From contig NZ_SCNL01000010.1 in assembly GCF_005502745.1 (NCBI RefSeq), positions 1 to 64,000 of the forward strand: a stretch of 64,000 nt of DNA, written 5' to 3'. The notes below the pieces were generated by a model, which saw only the letters and a program-made list of their open reading frames with translations, did no database searches and was not told the DNA's origin. The position numbers and the translations under genes are program-made. The DNA comes from Sphingomonas sp. 3P27F8 (GTDB lineage Bacteria > Pseudomonadota > Alphaproteobacteria > Sphingomonadales > Sphingomonadaceae). Shown piece after piece: positions 33,078-41,055 of the stretch (within the stretch, counting starts at the first letter, position 1; the number at the start of each line of letters is the position of its first letter).

Positions 33078-33670
33078 GGCATGCTCCGGTTTGCGGTGGC
33101 GGCGGCAAGCCGACGCCTCAGTTTCTTGCGCTCGTCAGCCAGCTGCCTGGTTGTCAGCCCCAGCCGTTCTTCAAGGGCCTTGCCCCTCAGTCCATCCATG
33201 ATGGCATCGAGCAACGCCAGCAGCTGCGGGTCTCCGGCTAGCGCGGCCCGGACCGAAGCGATGGTGCGTCGGTAATGTAGCGCGTCGTGTCCCGCCTGCT
33301 CGGGCGAGACCATCGGCGATGCGGCGTCGTAGCCGTCCTCGCCGAACACACCGATCAGCACCGGCCGGTTGCCCTCGGCCTCCGCCTCGCGCTCCGCCGA
33401 CATCATGCTTTTCATGACGCCATTGATAACGCTGACGATCTCCATACCCACCGGGCATTTGCGTCGTCCCTCAAGCAGACGCGCCATCGCCTCCTGACGC
33501 AGGTCGGCCGCGAACACTTGATCGCCTTGCGCGATGAACCGCGACACGGTTTCGATCCTGTGGAAGTCGTCCCGCGATAGTGCCAGCAGCATGGAGCGGA
33601 TTTCTTCCGGATCATGATAGCTGGGCCGAAGCGGCAATTGGTCAGACGAAATACCGGCCTCCTTATCCAT
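33074..33670 (-). CDS. Sigma-factor-like HTH protein
   Basis: About 198 residues, starting MDKEAGISSDQLPLRP. The middle region (GDQVFAADLRQEAMARLLEGRRKCPVGMEIVSVINGVMKSMMSAEREAE) recalls region 2 of small sigma factors, and the C-terminal LLALLDAIMDGLRGKALEERLGLTTRQLADERKKLRRRLAA is a good region-4-like HTH. The match is weak overall, so 'sigma-like' is a structural guess. An earlier in-frame reading from 33871 would add residues that look non-coding. Overlaps the 114-residue gene by 4 bp. Confidence 0.65.
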   Translation of the reverse strand: MDKEAGISSDQLPLRPSYHDPEEIRSMLLALSRDDFHRIETVSRFIAQGDQVFAADLRQEAMARLLEGRRKCPVGMEIVSVINGVMKSMMSAEREAEAEGNRPVLIGVFGEDGYDAASPMVSPEQAGHDALHYRRTIASVRAALAGDPQLLALLDAIMDGLRGKALEERLGLTTRQLADERKKLRRRLAAATANRSMP

Positions 33671-33806
33671 AATGCCGACGAGATCGGCTTTTCGGACGGG
33701 AAGATGGAAAATTTCTTTCCGCCTGTCCGAATCTCGCCGGTCGTCGGCATTATGGTTTGAAGCTCTATCGATCTCCCCGCCCTGCAGGTCATCTGGCCTG
33801 CGTCGG

Positions 33807-34037
33807 TTACAGGTCGCTGGTCGTCGCAATGATGATCCCGCGAATGAGCAGATGCGCGACCATATGAGCACGATCCCTCGCTAGAAGTCTGTTCCTCATG
33901 TTCACGATCTGCTGGTCGACAGTGCGAGGGCTGCTACCGAGCCCCTTCGCGATCTCCTTGCTGGAATACCCCTTGATGACGAGGCGGGCCACCTCTTCCT
34001 CGCGCGGCGTCAACGTGATGTGCGGGTAAGACGTCAT
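33807..34037 (-). CDS. LuxR-type HTH regulator (GerE domain only)
   Basis: 76 residues, almost entirely a GerE/LuxR-type HTH: LTPREEEVARLVIKGYSSKEIAKGLGSSPRTVDQQIVNMRNRLLARDRAHMVAHLL. No sensor or receiver domain, as in stand-alone regulators of mobile elements. The ATG at 34037 gives MTSYPHITLTPREEE. Two perfect inverted repeats lie in its upstream region (34088-34108 and 34146-34164), between it and the divergent operon at 34196, so it may control itself and that operon. Confidence 0.88.
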   Translation of the reverse strand: MTSYPHITLTPREEEVARLVIKGYSSKEIAKGLGSSPRTVDQQIVNMRNRLLARDRAHMVAHLLIRGIIIATTSDL

Positions 34038-34087
34038 CTTCGATTTCCTGGATCTGTTTGCAGACCCAAGGGCGCCCAAGCCCTGCG

Positions 34088-34108
34088 CAGGCAGGTGCTG
34101 CCTGCCTG
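34088..34108. promoter_or_regulatory. Perfect 8-bp inverted repeat (candidate operator 1)
   Basis: CAGGCAGG-TGCTG-CCTGCCTG, 51 bp upstream of the LuxR-type regulator start codon. It could bind the regulator or form a hairpin in the leader. No T-tract follows on the side of either transcript. Confidence 0.5.
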
Positions 34109-34145
34109 TCTATCCGTACTTTTACCTATTCGTCCTCACGGATTC

Positions 34146-34164
34146 ACAGGCCCGCTGGGCCTGT
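34146..34164. promoter_or_regulatory. Perfect 8-bp inverted repeat (candidate operator 2)
   Basis: ACAGGCCC-GCT-GGGCCTGT, ending 31 bp upstream of the plus-strand operon start at 34196. Placement near the expected promoter suits a repressor site. Sequence differs from candidate operator 1, although both share a CAGG...CCTG core. Confidence 0.5.
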
Positions 34165-34195
34165 TAGCGTCGCCCGCATCTAACGCGGAGCGACT

Positions 34196-34588
34196 ATGAA
34201 CCGACCAACACACCCCGTCAGCGATGCCATGCTCGAGCGCCTGCGCCTGGAGATGTCGCACTATTCGAACTTCGTCGACCTCATCCTCGACGATCCGGAC
34301 AACCGGTATGGCGGCGAGGACGGCCAAACGACGTTGGTCGAGATGCTTAGCCTGCTGATCGGGCTCACCGGATCTGAAGACGATGCGATCGCCTGGCTGA
34401 TCAATTCGCGCGGGTTCAACGATGCGACGAAGGACGATGTCTGCGTGGGCCTGGCGCACGGGGATTTCTGGACGCTGGCGGCCCATACCGACTGGCTGCG
34501 CGTTATCGACACCTATCGGGACCTGTGCCCCGGATTGATCAAGACCGTCTTTCGTAAGGGCGACGCCCCAATGGGTGATACGCCGTGA
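34196..34588 (+). CDS. Hypothetical island protein
   Basis: 130 residues, acidic and helical, MNRPTHPVSDAMLERLRLEMSHYSNFVDLILDDPDN. No domain recognised. Its stop overlaps a small GTG-started membrane-protein gene by 4 bp, and the next gene follows 2 bp after that, so the three form a tight operon. Divergent from the LuxR-type regulator with palindromes between them. A GCGGAG Shine-Dalgarno precedes the ATG. Confidence 0.75.
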   Translation: MNRPTHPVSDAMLERLRLEMSHYSNFVDLILDDPDNRYGGEDGQTTLVEMLSLLIGLTGSEDDAIAWLINSRGFNDATKDDVCVGLAHGDFWTLAAHTDWLRVIDTYRDLCPGLIKTVFRKGDAPMGDTP

Positions 34589-34758
34589 CCGCACCCGATC
34601 TGGGGCTGGGGCTGCTTCTGAGCGGTGCGATCTTGCTGGCGGCGGGTGAGATCGGCAAGAGCCGACAGGTGCGGACCATTGGCCTAGGCGTGCTGTTCAG
34701 CGGCTGCGCGATGACCGTCATCAGCCTACTGGCCGCGTCGATCCTGACGGGGGCGTGA
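34585..34758 (+). CDS. Small membrane protein, 57 residues
   Basis: Starts at GTG 34585, overlapping the previous stop by 4 bp, and ends 2 bp before the next ATG. Translation gives two hydrophobic segments (LGLGLLLSGAILLAAGEI and TIGLGVLFSGCAMTVISLLAAS) separated by a short basic loop GKSRQVR. Its operon spacing and clean hairpin topology support a real gene despite the small size. Function unknown. Confidence 0.65.
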   Translation: MTAPDLGLGLLLSGAILLAAGEIGKSRQVRTIGLGVLFSGCAMTVISLLAASILTGA

Positions 34759-34760
34759 CG

Positions 34761-35108
34761 ATGGCGAACACTGGCGACCGATCTCCCACGGCGCACGACA
34801 TCAACGAGGCAGAACGCTTGGCTCGTGCGCTTCATTACGCCGAGGTCCTGCGCGAACGCCCCGAACTCGTGATCGCGGCGGCAACCCGGATCGCCCAGGT
34901 CGTCGGGGCAGGCGAGGCCACGCTCGGTCAGCGGCTCTGGCATGCCCTTCTCGGTGAGCCCCTCGACATGATCATCCGATGCATGACGGCGGATGATGCC
35001 GACGGGTGCCTGCTGCGATCCAACGACCCGTTCTCGATGCTGATCGGGCAGGCCGACGTCGAGGCGCGCCGTCAAACGCGCCGGGATGCTAGGGACCGAT
35101 GTCGGTGA
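34761..35108 (+). CDS. Hypothetical island protein
   Basis: 115 residues from ATG 34761, soluble, MANTGDRSPTAHDINEAERLARALHYAEVLRERPELVIAAATRIAQVV. No domain recognised. Third gene of the 34196 operon. The region downstream, before the convergent relaxase gene ends at 35233, holds only a doubtful frame. Confidence 0.7.
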   Translation: MANTGDRSPTAHDINEAERLARALHYAEVLRERPELVIAAATRIAQVVGAGEATLGQRLWHALLGEPLDMIIRCMTADDADGCLLRSNDPFSMLIGQADVEARRQTRRDARDRCR

Positions 35109-35232
35109 CCGACCCGGTATCATTTGATCCGTTGCGCTTTGGTCGTGTCGATGTCGGCGCGTGGCCGCGTCGACAGCTTCGCCTCGCGTCCCCGCCTCCA
35201 ATCGTCTTTCATCTGAGCCGACCGATGATCGG

Positions 35233-36897
35233 TTACCGCTCATGTCCGCGTTTCCCGGGCGAGACGCCGGTATCGATGAGATCGGTGTTCCTGCCCTTGA
35301 GTTTGATCTCCCGCAGGCTGCCTGTCTGCGTGATCCCGGCGGCCTGACCGGCGATACCACGCTTTGCTGGCGCGGTGTCCGGGGCTTGGCCCGGCGGCAA
35401 CACAGTTGCGGCGGCCGGCACATCTGCGGCGGAGGTCGGGTCGCGGCTCTGCGGCATTCGATCAGCGGCGCGGTTCTCCGCCATTTGGATGCGTGCCCGA
35501 TCGAGATCGGCCTGAACCCGCCTGATGGTGTCGTTCGCGTCCATCGCGGCGGTCACGAGCCGGTGGATCACGACGTTTCGACGGTCCGCGAGCGCTGTGC
35601 CCGCCGGCGGGATCGGGATTTGGCGTACCGCCAGACGCAGACGGTCGCGCACCGCCCGATGCGCTGTGACCAGCTGGTTGTCTGCGGCAGCGCTGGTGCG
35701 GTCTACGACGTCGCAGGTGTGTTCGAGCGCGCGACCGACTCCTGTACGCAGTTCGGCGGGCTGGATGCGTTCGGCTTCATCCTGGGCAAGGCCGATGGCC
35801 GCCTGCGCCAGGCGCCGCATCGTCTTTTGCCGTGCTGCTTTCAGCCGCTCAGCGGCATCGAGCAGCGTCTGCCGTATCCACCGGGCATGGTCACGCAAGG
35901 CCGCCAGCTGCGCCTCACGCGCCTCGAGCGCCGCCAGTCGGCGCGCCAGCGCGGTTTCGACCTGGCCGACCTTGCCACGCGCGGGTGCCGCCATCCCACG
36001 CTCGCGGTTCGACTGTGCCGTGTAACGCTTGTCGATCCTGGCCTCGGCCAGCGTCGCGTTGACCGCATCGACCACGGCGCGGCGGCGCGTGACGATGCCC
36101 TTGGGCGTGTTGATCTCGGTCCGCTTGGCGGCACCGAACGACCATTCGCAGGTGCCAATGCGCGCGCACGGCCGCATCGAATAGACGAGGTGCAAATGGT
36201 AGTTGCGCTGGTCGCCGGCCGCGTCCGGCAGATGAAGCCCGACCGTATAGCCGAGGCCCTGTTTCTCCAGTTCCGCACAGATGCGCTTCGCGGCGTCGCG
36301 GCGCTCGCTCGCATTCAGCTCGGCCGGTAGCGCGATGACCTCGACGATATAGACATTGGCGTTGGCGCGGTCGTGCGCCTCGAGCATCTCGAGCGCGCGG
36401 TAATGGGCGACCAGTTCGTTGCGGTCCGCCGCGATATTCGACCACCAGCCGAGCTCGCCGTCTTCCAGCGCCTCCTCTCGCACCGAATAGAGCGCCGCGC
36501 GTACCGCCTCGCCCGCCCGCCAGCGCCGTCCTTTCGTCGAGCCGAAGCCGCGCGCGGTAAACGCGTAGTGGATGGAATGACAGCCGTCAGGACCCCGGGC
36601 ATTGGACATGCCGGTCGTCCCCATCAGCATCTGGTCGACGGCGCGGGTGAAGAGCCGGCGCGGCGTCCGGTTCTTCGTACCCGGACGATCTGCCTCGGGC
36701 ACCCGGATCACGAGGCGCTGGTTCAGCAGCCTGTCGAGTTCGGCTTCGCTTCTGGCTTTGCGCCGACGGCTGGCCTGGTCCTCGATCTGCTGCTCCCGCT
36801 TGCGGCGGCTCGACAGGTTGCGCGCGCTGCGTGCGCCAGCGAGCACGGCGGACGCCTCCACCGACCTTGCCTTCAGCGCTGCATATTCGACCTTCAC
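35233..36897 (-). CDS. MobA/MobL family relaxase
   Basis: 554 residues. The relaxase motif III is NYHLHLVYSMRP (His234, His236), matching the HxH metal site of MobA/MobL (MOBQ-like) relaxases that nick oriT and pilot the DNA strand during conjugation. Other parts fit: GCHSIHYAFTARG and WWSNIAADRNELVAHYRALEMLEAHDRANANVYIVEVIALPAEL. The catalytic Tyr would be near the start of the domain, and a candidate is hard to choose. The C-terminal third is helical and Arg/Ala-rich. The N-terminal 60 residues are strongly basic. It faces an imperfect inverted repeat at 37032-37077 that could be its oriT. Confidence 0.85.
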   Translation of the reverse strand: MKVEYAALKARSVEASAVLAGARSARNLSSRRKREQQIEDQASRRRKARSEAELDRLLNQRLVIRVPEADRPGTKNRTPRRLFTRAVDQMLMGTTGMSNARGPDGCHSIHYAFTARGFGSTKGRRWRAGEAVRAALYSVREEALEDGELGWWSNIAADRNELVAHYRALEMLEAHDRANANVYIVEVIALPAELNASERRDAAKRICAELEKQGLGYTVGLHLPDAAGDQRNYHLHLVYSMRPCARIGTCEWSFGAAKRTEINTPKGIVTRRRAVVDAVNATLAEARIDKRYTAQSNRERGMAAPARGKVGQVETALARRLAALEAREAQLAALRDHARWIRQTLLDAAERLKAARQKTMRRLAQAAIGLAQDEAERIQPAELRTGVGRALEHTCDVVDRTSAAADNQLVTAHRAVRDRLRLAVRQIPIPPAGTALADRRNVVIHRLVTAAMDANDTIRRVQADLDRARIQMAENRAADRMPQSRDPTSAADVPAAATVLPPGQAPDTAPAKRGIAGQAAGITQTGSLREIKLKGRNTDLIDTGVSPGKRGHER

Positions 36898-37031
36898 CCG
36901 CCTTGCCCTTCCTGTCTGGTCGAGGGGGTGGATGGGCCGTTTGTCTGCCGTCGCAGAACAAACCTTTATCGCGCACCACCCCCTCTACCTCCCACCTTCT
37001 GGCACTGTTCTGCCTGGGGGTGCCTCCACCG

Positions 37032-37077
37032 ACCCGGGGTAAAAGTCGGATGGCGGCTTTGTCGTTTTACCCTGGGT
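37032..37077. other. Candidate oriT: inverted repeat upstream of relaxase
   Basis: Arms ACCCGGGGTAAAA (37032-37044) and TTTTACCCTGGGT (37065-37077) match at 12 of 13 positions, with a 20-nt spacer. It sits in the 223-bp gap between the divergent relaxase gene and the first gene of the 37121 operon, where oriT is normally found. The GGGGTAAAAGTCGG part loosely recalls the GGTAA-G-GCGCC nick region of IncQ-type oriTs. Confidence 0.45.
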
Positions 37078-37120
37078 AGGTTGAAGCGCGCCGCTCGCCG
37101 GGCCGGCAACGCCCGGGGGC

Positions 37121-37783
37121 ATGGACACCGTCACCACCCCGCCTTTTGATCGGCTGCAAAGGATCGCCCACGACTTCGCGGCGACCGAACAGAGGATCGC
37201 CGACAGCCTCGCCATCGTCGCAGAGAGTGCCGCCGAGCTTCGGCGTCAGTACCGCGCCGTCGACAAGCGACGTGGCGGGCCGGGCTCGGCTGACGCCCGC
37301 AAATATGCGCTCGGCTCGGTCCTCGTTATGGTCGGGCTCGACGGCGTCAGCGACACCGCGCTCCTCGGGCTGTTCGCGCATCCGGCGCGGATGGCGCGCT
37401 GGATCACCGCCGCTATCTCCGCGGGGGCAGGGCCGATGATGGGCGACATCATCGGCTCGATCTTCGCCGATTCTGCCCGGCTCGCCTGGTGCGAGCAATG
37501 GGGCCGGATCCTGCAGTGGCGCCGCCGCAAGGCGCTCTACGCCGAGGAGGTCGAGCGCTTCCTCACGACCGGACCGACCGATCCGAAGGCATCGTGGCGG
37601 ACGCGACCGATCAGCGTCGGCCAAAGGGGGCTCGTCGCCACGCTCTGCGAGCTGCTCGCCGTCCCCGACCCCAATCTCAAGACCCGCGGCGAGGCCTTCG
37701 AATGGCTCCGCCTGCACAACGGCAACCCGACTTTCTGGCGCGAGCCTTCGCTCCCGCCCAACCTGGAGTACGACCATGGATGA
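37121..37783 (+). CDS. Hypothetical island protein (possible mobilization accessory)
   Basis: 220 residues. Residues 1-60 are helical; a Gly/Ala-rich hydrophobic stretch (ITAAISAGAGPMMGDIIGSIFADSARLAW) lies mid-protein, followed by a basic WGRILQWRRRKALYAEEVERFL. No family recognised. It begins 44 bp from the candidate oriT, opposite the relaxase, so a role in transfer or element regulation is possible. Its stop overlaps the next gene by 8 bp. Confidence 0.65.
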   Translation: MDTVTTPPFDRLQRIAHDFAATEQRIADSLAIVAESAAELRRQYRAVDKRRGGPGSADARKYALGSVLVMVGLDGVSDTALLGLFAHPARMARWITAAISAGAGPMMGDIIGSIFADSARLAWCEQWGRILQWRRRKALYAEEVERFLTTGPTDPKASWRTRPISVGQRGLVATLCELLAVPDPNLKTRGEAFEWLRLHNGNPTFWREPSLPPNLEYDHG

Positions 37784-37988
37784 CATGACCACGATCGACG
37801 ACGATCTCGCCGCGTACAGGCGGCTCGCCGAGGAGTATGACAAGGCGGTCGCACGCTATAACGCCGAGGTGGAAGCAGGCCGTATCGGCATCGAAGCCTA
37901 TTCGCACATGGCCGCGCTAGGCGGAAAGCTCGCCCAGGCGGCTGACGAACTGAAGGGCCGCATCGACGCGGCGCAGCGTGCCCTGTGA
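37776..37988 (+). CDS. Small coiled-coil-like hypothetical protein
   Basis: 70 residues, MDDMTTIDDDLAAYRRLAEEYDKAVARYNAEVEAG, charged and predicted helical throughout with heptad-like spacing. It overlaps the upstream gene by 8 bp and the downstream GTG start by 4 bp, a tightly coupled arrangement that supports its reality. Function unknown. Confidence 0.7.
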   Translation: MDDMTTIDDDLAAYRRLAEEYDKAVARYNAEVEAGRIGIEAYSHMAALGGKLAQAADELKGRIDAAQRAL

Positions 37989-39340
37989 CGGCGGCCTATC
38001 GAAACCACATCGCGGCCAACGGGCGCAAGACGGATGTGCCGAACCTGCTCCTTGGCCTCATGGCGAGCGACGGTGATCCCGTGGGCCTGGTCCGCGACAT
38101 GCACGAACGGATCTACGCCGGTGGCATCGGCGAGGACCAGTTCGACCGGCTCCTCTTCAGCCCGTCGACCATCGACATCCGCACCCTGCCGCCGGCGATC
38201 CTCGACACCAAGGAAGCTGTGGTCCCACTGGAGCTCATCCCGGCGACCAGGGAGGATCTCGATTGCTTCCTGCGGCGCATGATGGTGGCCACCGGGCGAG
38301 ATTTCGAACCCTGTGAATTGGTCGGTGACTGGTTCGGAGGTCGGTCGCCCGAACGCGGCTTCGATGACCATGTCGGCCGCCTTTGGCAGCTGCGTGGCGA
38401 AGAGCGAGGTCTTTACACCGCGCTCGTCGGCGGACGTTTCGGCTCAGTCATCCGCCATCTCCAGCAGAGCGAGATGACGACTGACGCGAGGAGGCGCCTG
38501 CGCGACCTGCTCGTCGGGCAGGCGATGATCTGGTGCGCCCATGACGTCCAGTTGGTCGTCGCACGGCTGACCAAAGCACCGGACTATGGGCACCTGCTTC
38601 CGGCTAATCGCTCGCTCGAGGGTTCGCTCAACGACCTGCGCGACCGCCGGATCGCGCTCGACAAGGTGCTCGACCTGTTCTTCGGCTCGGGCGAATGGCG
38701 CCAGCGCGAGATCCAGCCGGCCTGGTCGGGCGTCAACATGTCGCTGACCCAGCACGCCGACCCCATCATCCGACGCACCGCCAAACACGTTGGACGCGCT
38801 GATCGGAACGTCGACACCAGGGTGTCGCTGACGGACCTCGCCGCCATGATGCAGCGGATTGCCGCCCAGCTTCGCGCCGATCCGTTGCTGGACCGCACGG
38901 CAACGCCGCGCACCCGGAATGTCGAGGCCAAGGCCTATGCCACCGGCTGGTACGGCCTCTCGCCATTGGCCGCCATGAGCGTCGCCATCCGCCGCCTGAT
39001 CCAGGCCGAGCAGCAATTGCCCGCCATGATCGATGCGGTGATCGCCGGGAAGGCGTCGGCGATGACCATCCTGCAGCCGCTGCCCGCCTATCCCGACGGA
39101 AAGCTGCCCCCCTTGTCGGTCAACCGCCAAGTTGGGCTGCTCGACTTTTACCGCGACGCCGTGTTGGCCGATGGCAGCGCTAATAATTCAGACCCGTGGA
39201 AGGCCATCAAGGCGTCCCGAGAATTCCTTGAGAAGCGAGGCGGGCGCCACTTGGGCGCTCATCACGGTTCCGCGAGCGACCCGCATCGGGCCTTCTACCT
39301 TCTCGACGTCATACCTGAGCATCGGTTTGCGATTGGCTGA
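37985..39340 (+). CDS. Hypothetical island protein, 451 residues
   Basis: Starts at GTG 37985 overlapping the previous stop. Soluble, mixed composition, no recognised domain. Notable segments are RDLLVGQAMIWCAHDVQLVVARLTKAPDYGHL and LSPLAAMSVAIRRLIQAEQQLPAMIDAVIAGKASAM. Last gene of the operon that starts at 37121. It might be an island-specific partner of the mobilization genes or a separate cargo module. Confidence 0.7.
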   Translation: MTAAYRNHIAANGRKTDVPNLLLGLMASDGDPVGLVRDMHERIYAGGIGEDQFDRLLFSPSTIDIRTLPPAILDTKEAVVPLELIPATREDLDCFLRRMMVATGRDFEPCELVGDWFGGRSPERGFDDHVGRLWQLRGEERGLYTALVGGRFGSVIRHLQQSEMTTDARRRLRDLLVGQAMIWCAHDVQLVVARLTKAPDYGHLLPANRSLEGSLNDLRDRRIALDKVLDLFFGSGEWRQREIQPAWSGVNMSLTQHADPIIRRTAKHVGRADRNVDTRVSLTDLAAMMQRIAAQLRADPLLDRTATPRTRNVEAKAYATGWYGLSPLAAMSVAIRRLIQAEQQLPAMIDAVIAGKASAMTILQPLPAYPDGKLPPLSVNRQVGLLDFYRDAVLADGSANNSDPWKAIKASREFLEKRGGRHLGAHHGSASDPHRAFYLLDVIPEHRFAIG

Positions 39341-39607
39341 CAGCCTTCGCAGGCTCCGTCTGGCAAGAATGCGCACATGCGGCCGCTCGGGGCTCAATCG
39401 GACTTCCCAGCTTCGGTCATTCGTTCATGTGCCGGACCAATCGCTTCGGAGTAGTGCGATAAGCGGTCGGCACGCCAAGGGATGGCGGAGAAGGATGTCG
39501 TTTGGCGCTCATATACGCCAAACAAAATGGTGGCCGTGCGCATACGACACGGCCCCATTCCCCATCGATGAGCGGAAAGGTGACGCCCACCGACGGTGCG
39601 GTATTTG

Positions 39608-39901
39608 TTATCGAGTTCCAAACGCCGGGACGCCTAGCCTGCTGGCGATCTGCGGATCCAGTCGATACGCGACCGCTTCAAGGTCACGCTTGCTGATGAA
39701 CCTTAAGACACCTGGCTTGGTGCCGTCTGCTCGAACGAAACGGCCATCCTCTCCCTCCAGCAGGATCGCGCGCGCGAAAGTCTCGATGTCGTTGGGCAGG
39801 CGCCTCCGTTCCTTGCCGATCTGATACGTCCCCTTGATGATTGCCGGGAAGCGATCCTTGCCCTCCTTGTCGATCAGGGCGAACTGCGTGTTGTGAGCCA
39901 T
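39608..39901 (-). CDS. Hypothetical island protein
   Basis: 97 residues from ATG 39901, MAHNTQFALIDKEGKDRFPAIIKGTYQIGKERRR. A GGAGGCTCGGAA Shine-Dalgarno region lies just upstream, which decides the start over 39997. Compact alpha/beta-like composition, no recognised family. Divergent from the gene at 40039. Confidence 0.65.
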   Translation of the reverse strand: MAHNTQFALIDKEGKDRFPAIIKGTYQIGKERRRLPNDIETFARAILLEGEDGRFVRADGTKPGVLRFISKRDLEAVAYRLDPQIASRLGVPAFGTR

Positions 39902-40038
39902 TTCCGAGCCTCCGTTGTTGGCGGCCGCATCAGGTAGCCGCATCGTCTTTGCCAGACCAATGGCTTCCAAGACGGCGTATATGCCGTCTTGCTGCAATTG
40001 GCGTCGCGATCTACCGATCCCATGAGAACGGAGGGAAA

Positions 40039-40512
40039 ATGCGATCAGGCGACAGGCCGTTCGCGCTGGATCAAACGGCGCAGCGGAGAGACCCCAATAT
40101 GGCGATGCTGTTCTTCTATCCGAGGTCGCACGCCGCGGTATTCGCGTCCGCGACAGGGCAGACGATCCATGACTTCATCGTTTCCCGGACCGGGACCGCG
40201 CTCCTCATTGGCGCTGTCCTTGCTGCGCCGTCTCGCCCACCTGTCGTCGCCTTGGAGCCGTTTCTTGCCGCCCTGCTAGGTGATACTGCGTTCACCGATG
40301 AGATGAAGAAATACACTGGCCGACTAATAAGGCAGGTGATCGAGCATCTGGGCGGGTCATTCGTCCGTCGCAGTGTTAAGATCACCGTCCCGTCGCGATA
40401 TGGCAGCGGATCGATCTACAGCTTCAGCAGCGGCTTTGCCGTGAATCATGATGACGCTGCCGTCGCCAAGGTTGGGAAGGAAGTCGAATGGGCAGCCAAG
40501 CTGCGCGGGTAA
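40039..40512 (+). CDS. Hypothetical island protein
   Basis: 157 residues from ATG 40039, with a strong GGAGGG Shine-Dalgarno three bases upstream. The sequence MRSGDRPFALDQTAQRRDPNMAMLFFYPRSHAAVFASATG is followed by a central hydrophobic TALLIGAVLAAPSRPP stretch. No domain recognised. Longer in-frame readings start in non-coding-looking, Pro/Cys-rich sequence and are rejected. Confidence 0.65.
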   Translation: MRSGDRPFALDQTAQRRDPNMAMLFFYPRSHAAVFASATGQTIHDFIVSRTGTALLIGAVLAAPSRPPVVALEPFLAALLGDTAFTDEMKKYTGRLIRQVIEHLGGSFVRRSVKITVPSRYGSGSIYSFSSGFAVNHDDAAVAKVGKEVEWAAKLRG

Positions 40513-40818
40513 CCGCGTGTCTCTCCGGACGATTGGAGTGCGGCAGCTGTTTTCCTTGGCGCCGGCGTCCCGCGACAATGGGCCGGTGGCTACCTTGGCA
40601 ACTGAGACCCAATGTCGGGCGTTCGCCGCCGGTTAGACGCTGCCCGAAGGCGGTCGCTCGTTCAGGTGACGAGCTGCCGAGTGCGCCGCTTGTCGTCAGG
40701 CGGGCTTCGGCTGTCGATTCTAGGAAAGCACGCCTATGTTCAGCCAATAGCCCGAAGCCGCAAAAACCAAAAGCTGATACTCAGGCTCTCTACCGGCCAA
40801 TCGACTTGGGGCGTTAGC
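40513..40818. other. Gene-poor stretch, 306 bp
   Basis: No supported gene. It lies between the plus-strand gene ending at 40512 and the out-of-frame end of the large ATPase locus. It could contain a terminator, but no strong hairpin was noticed. Confidence 0.5.
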
Positions 40819-41055
40819 TCAGCTTGCGTGCTTGGCAATGGGGCCTTGCTTAGGTGACGTGGCCTGAGACTGGTCCCGACGACGATTGCGTTTGCTGGGC
40901 GCGATCCGGAAGGTCTGCGCCTTCACGATCGCTCCGGTCTTTGCCGCGATGTCGGCAGACGTCGCGTTGAGCATCGTGGCGATGTCCTCGCAGGTCGGCG
41001 TGGAGCCGTCCGGCATTGCCCCCTTCGCCTTCTGCCCGAGATCGACGATCAGATA
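40819..41055 (-). other. Out-of-frame 3' extension of the large ATPase gene
   Basis: The minus-strand frame ending at 40819 reads YLIVDLGQKAKGAMPDGSTPTCEDIATMLNATSADIAAKTG and on, about 78 residues, directly continuing the sense of the ATPase's C-terminal nuclease domain (…LTPRVRHG|IYLIVDLG). It is separated only by a frame change at about 41053-41056. One added T in the GGCATTATC context restores a single reading frame. It is either a mutation, a sequencing error or programmed frameshifting. Confidence 0.65.

Noticed and set aside
35099..35347. Plus-strand frame following the 34761 gene (MSVTDPVSFDPLRFG...)
   Set aside because: The ATG overlap with the previous stop is attractive, but the frame runs 115 bp into the convergent relaxase gene and its second half looks like a shadow of it. 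No homology recognised.
35161..36330. 389-codon plus-strand frame opposite the relaxase
   Set aside because: Antisense shadow; the minus-strand reading has the HxH relaxase motif.
39394..39621. 75-codon minus-strand frame overlapping the end of the gene at 39608
   Set aside because: Starts inside another gene, with no ribosome site and no homology; likely chance.
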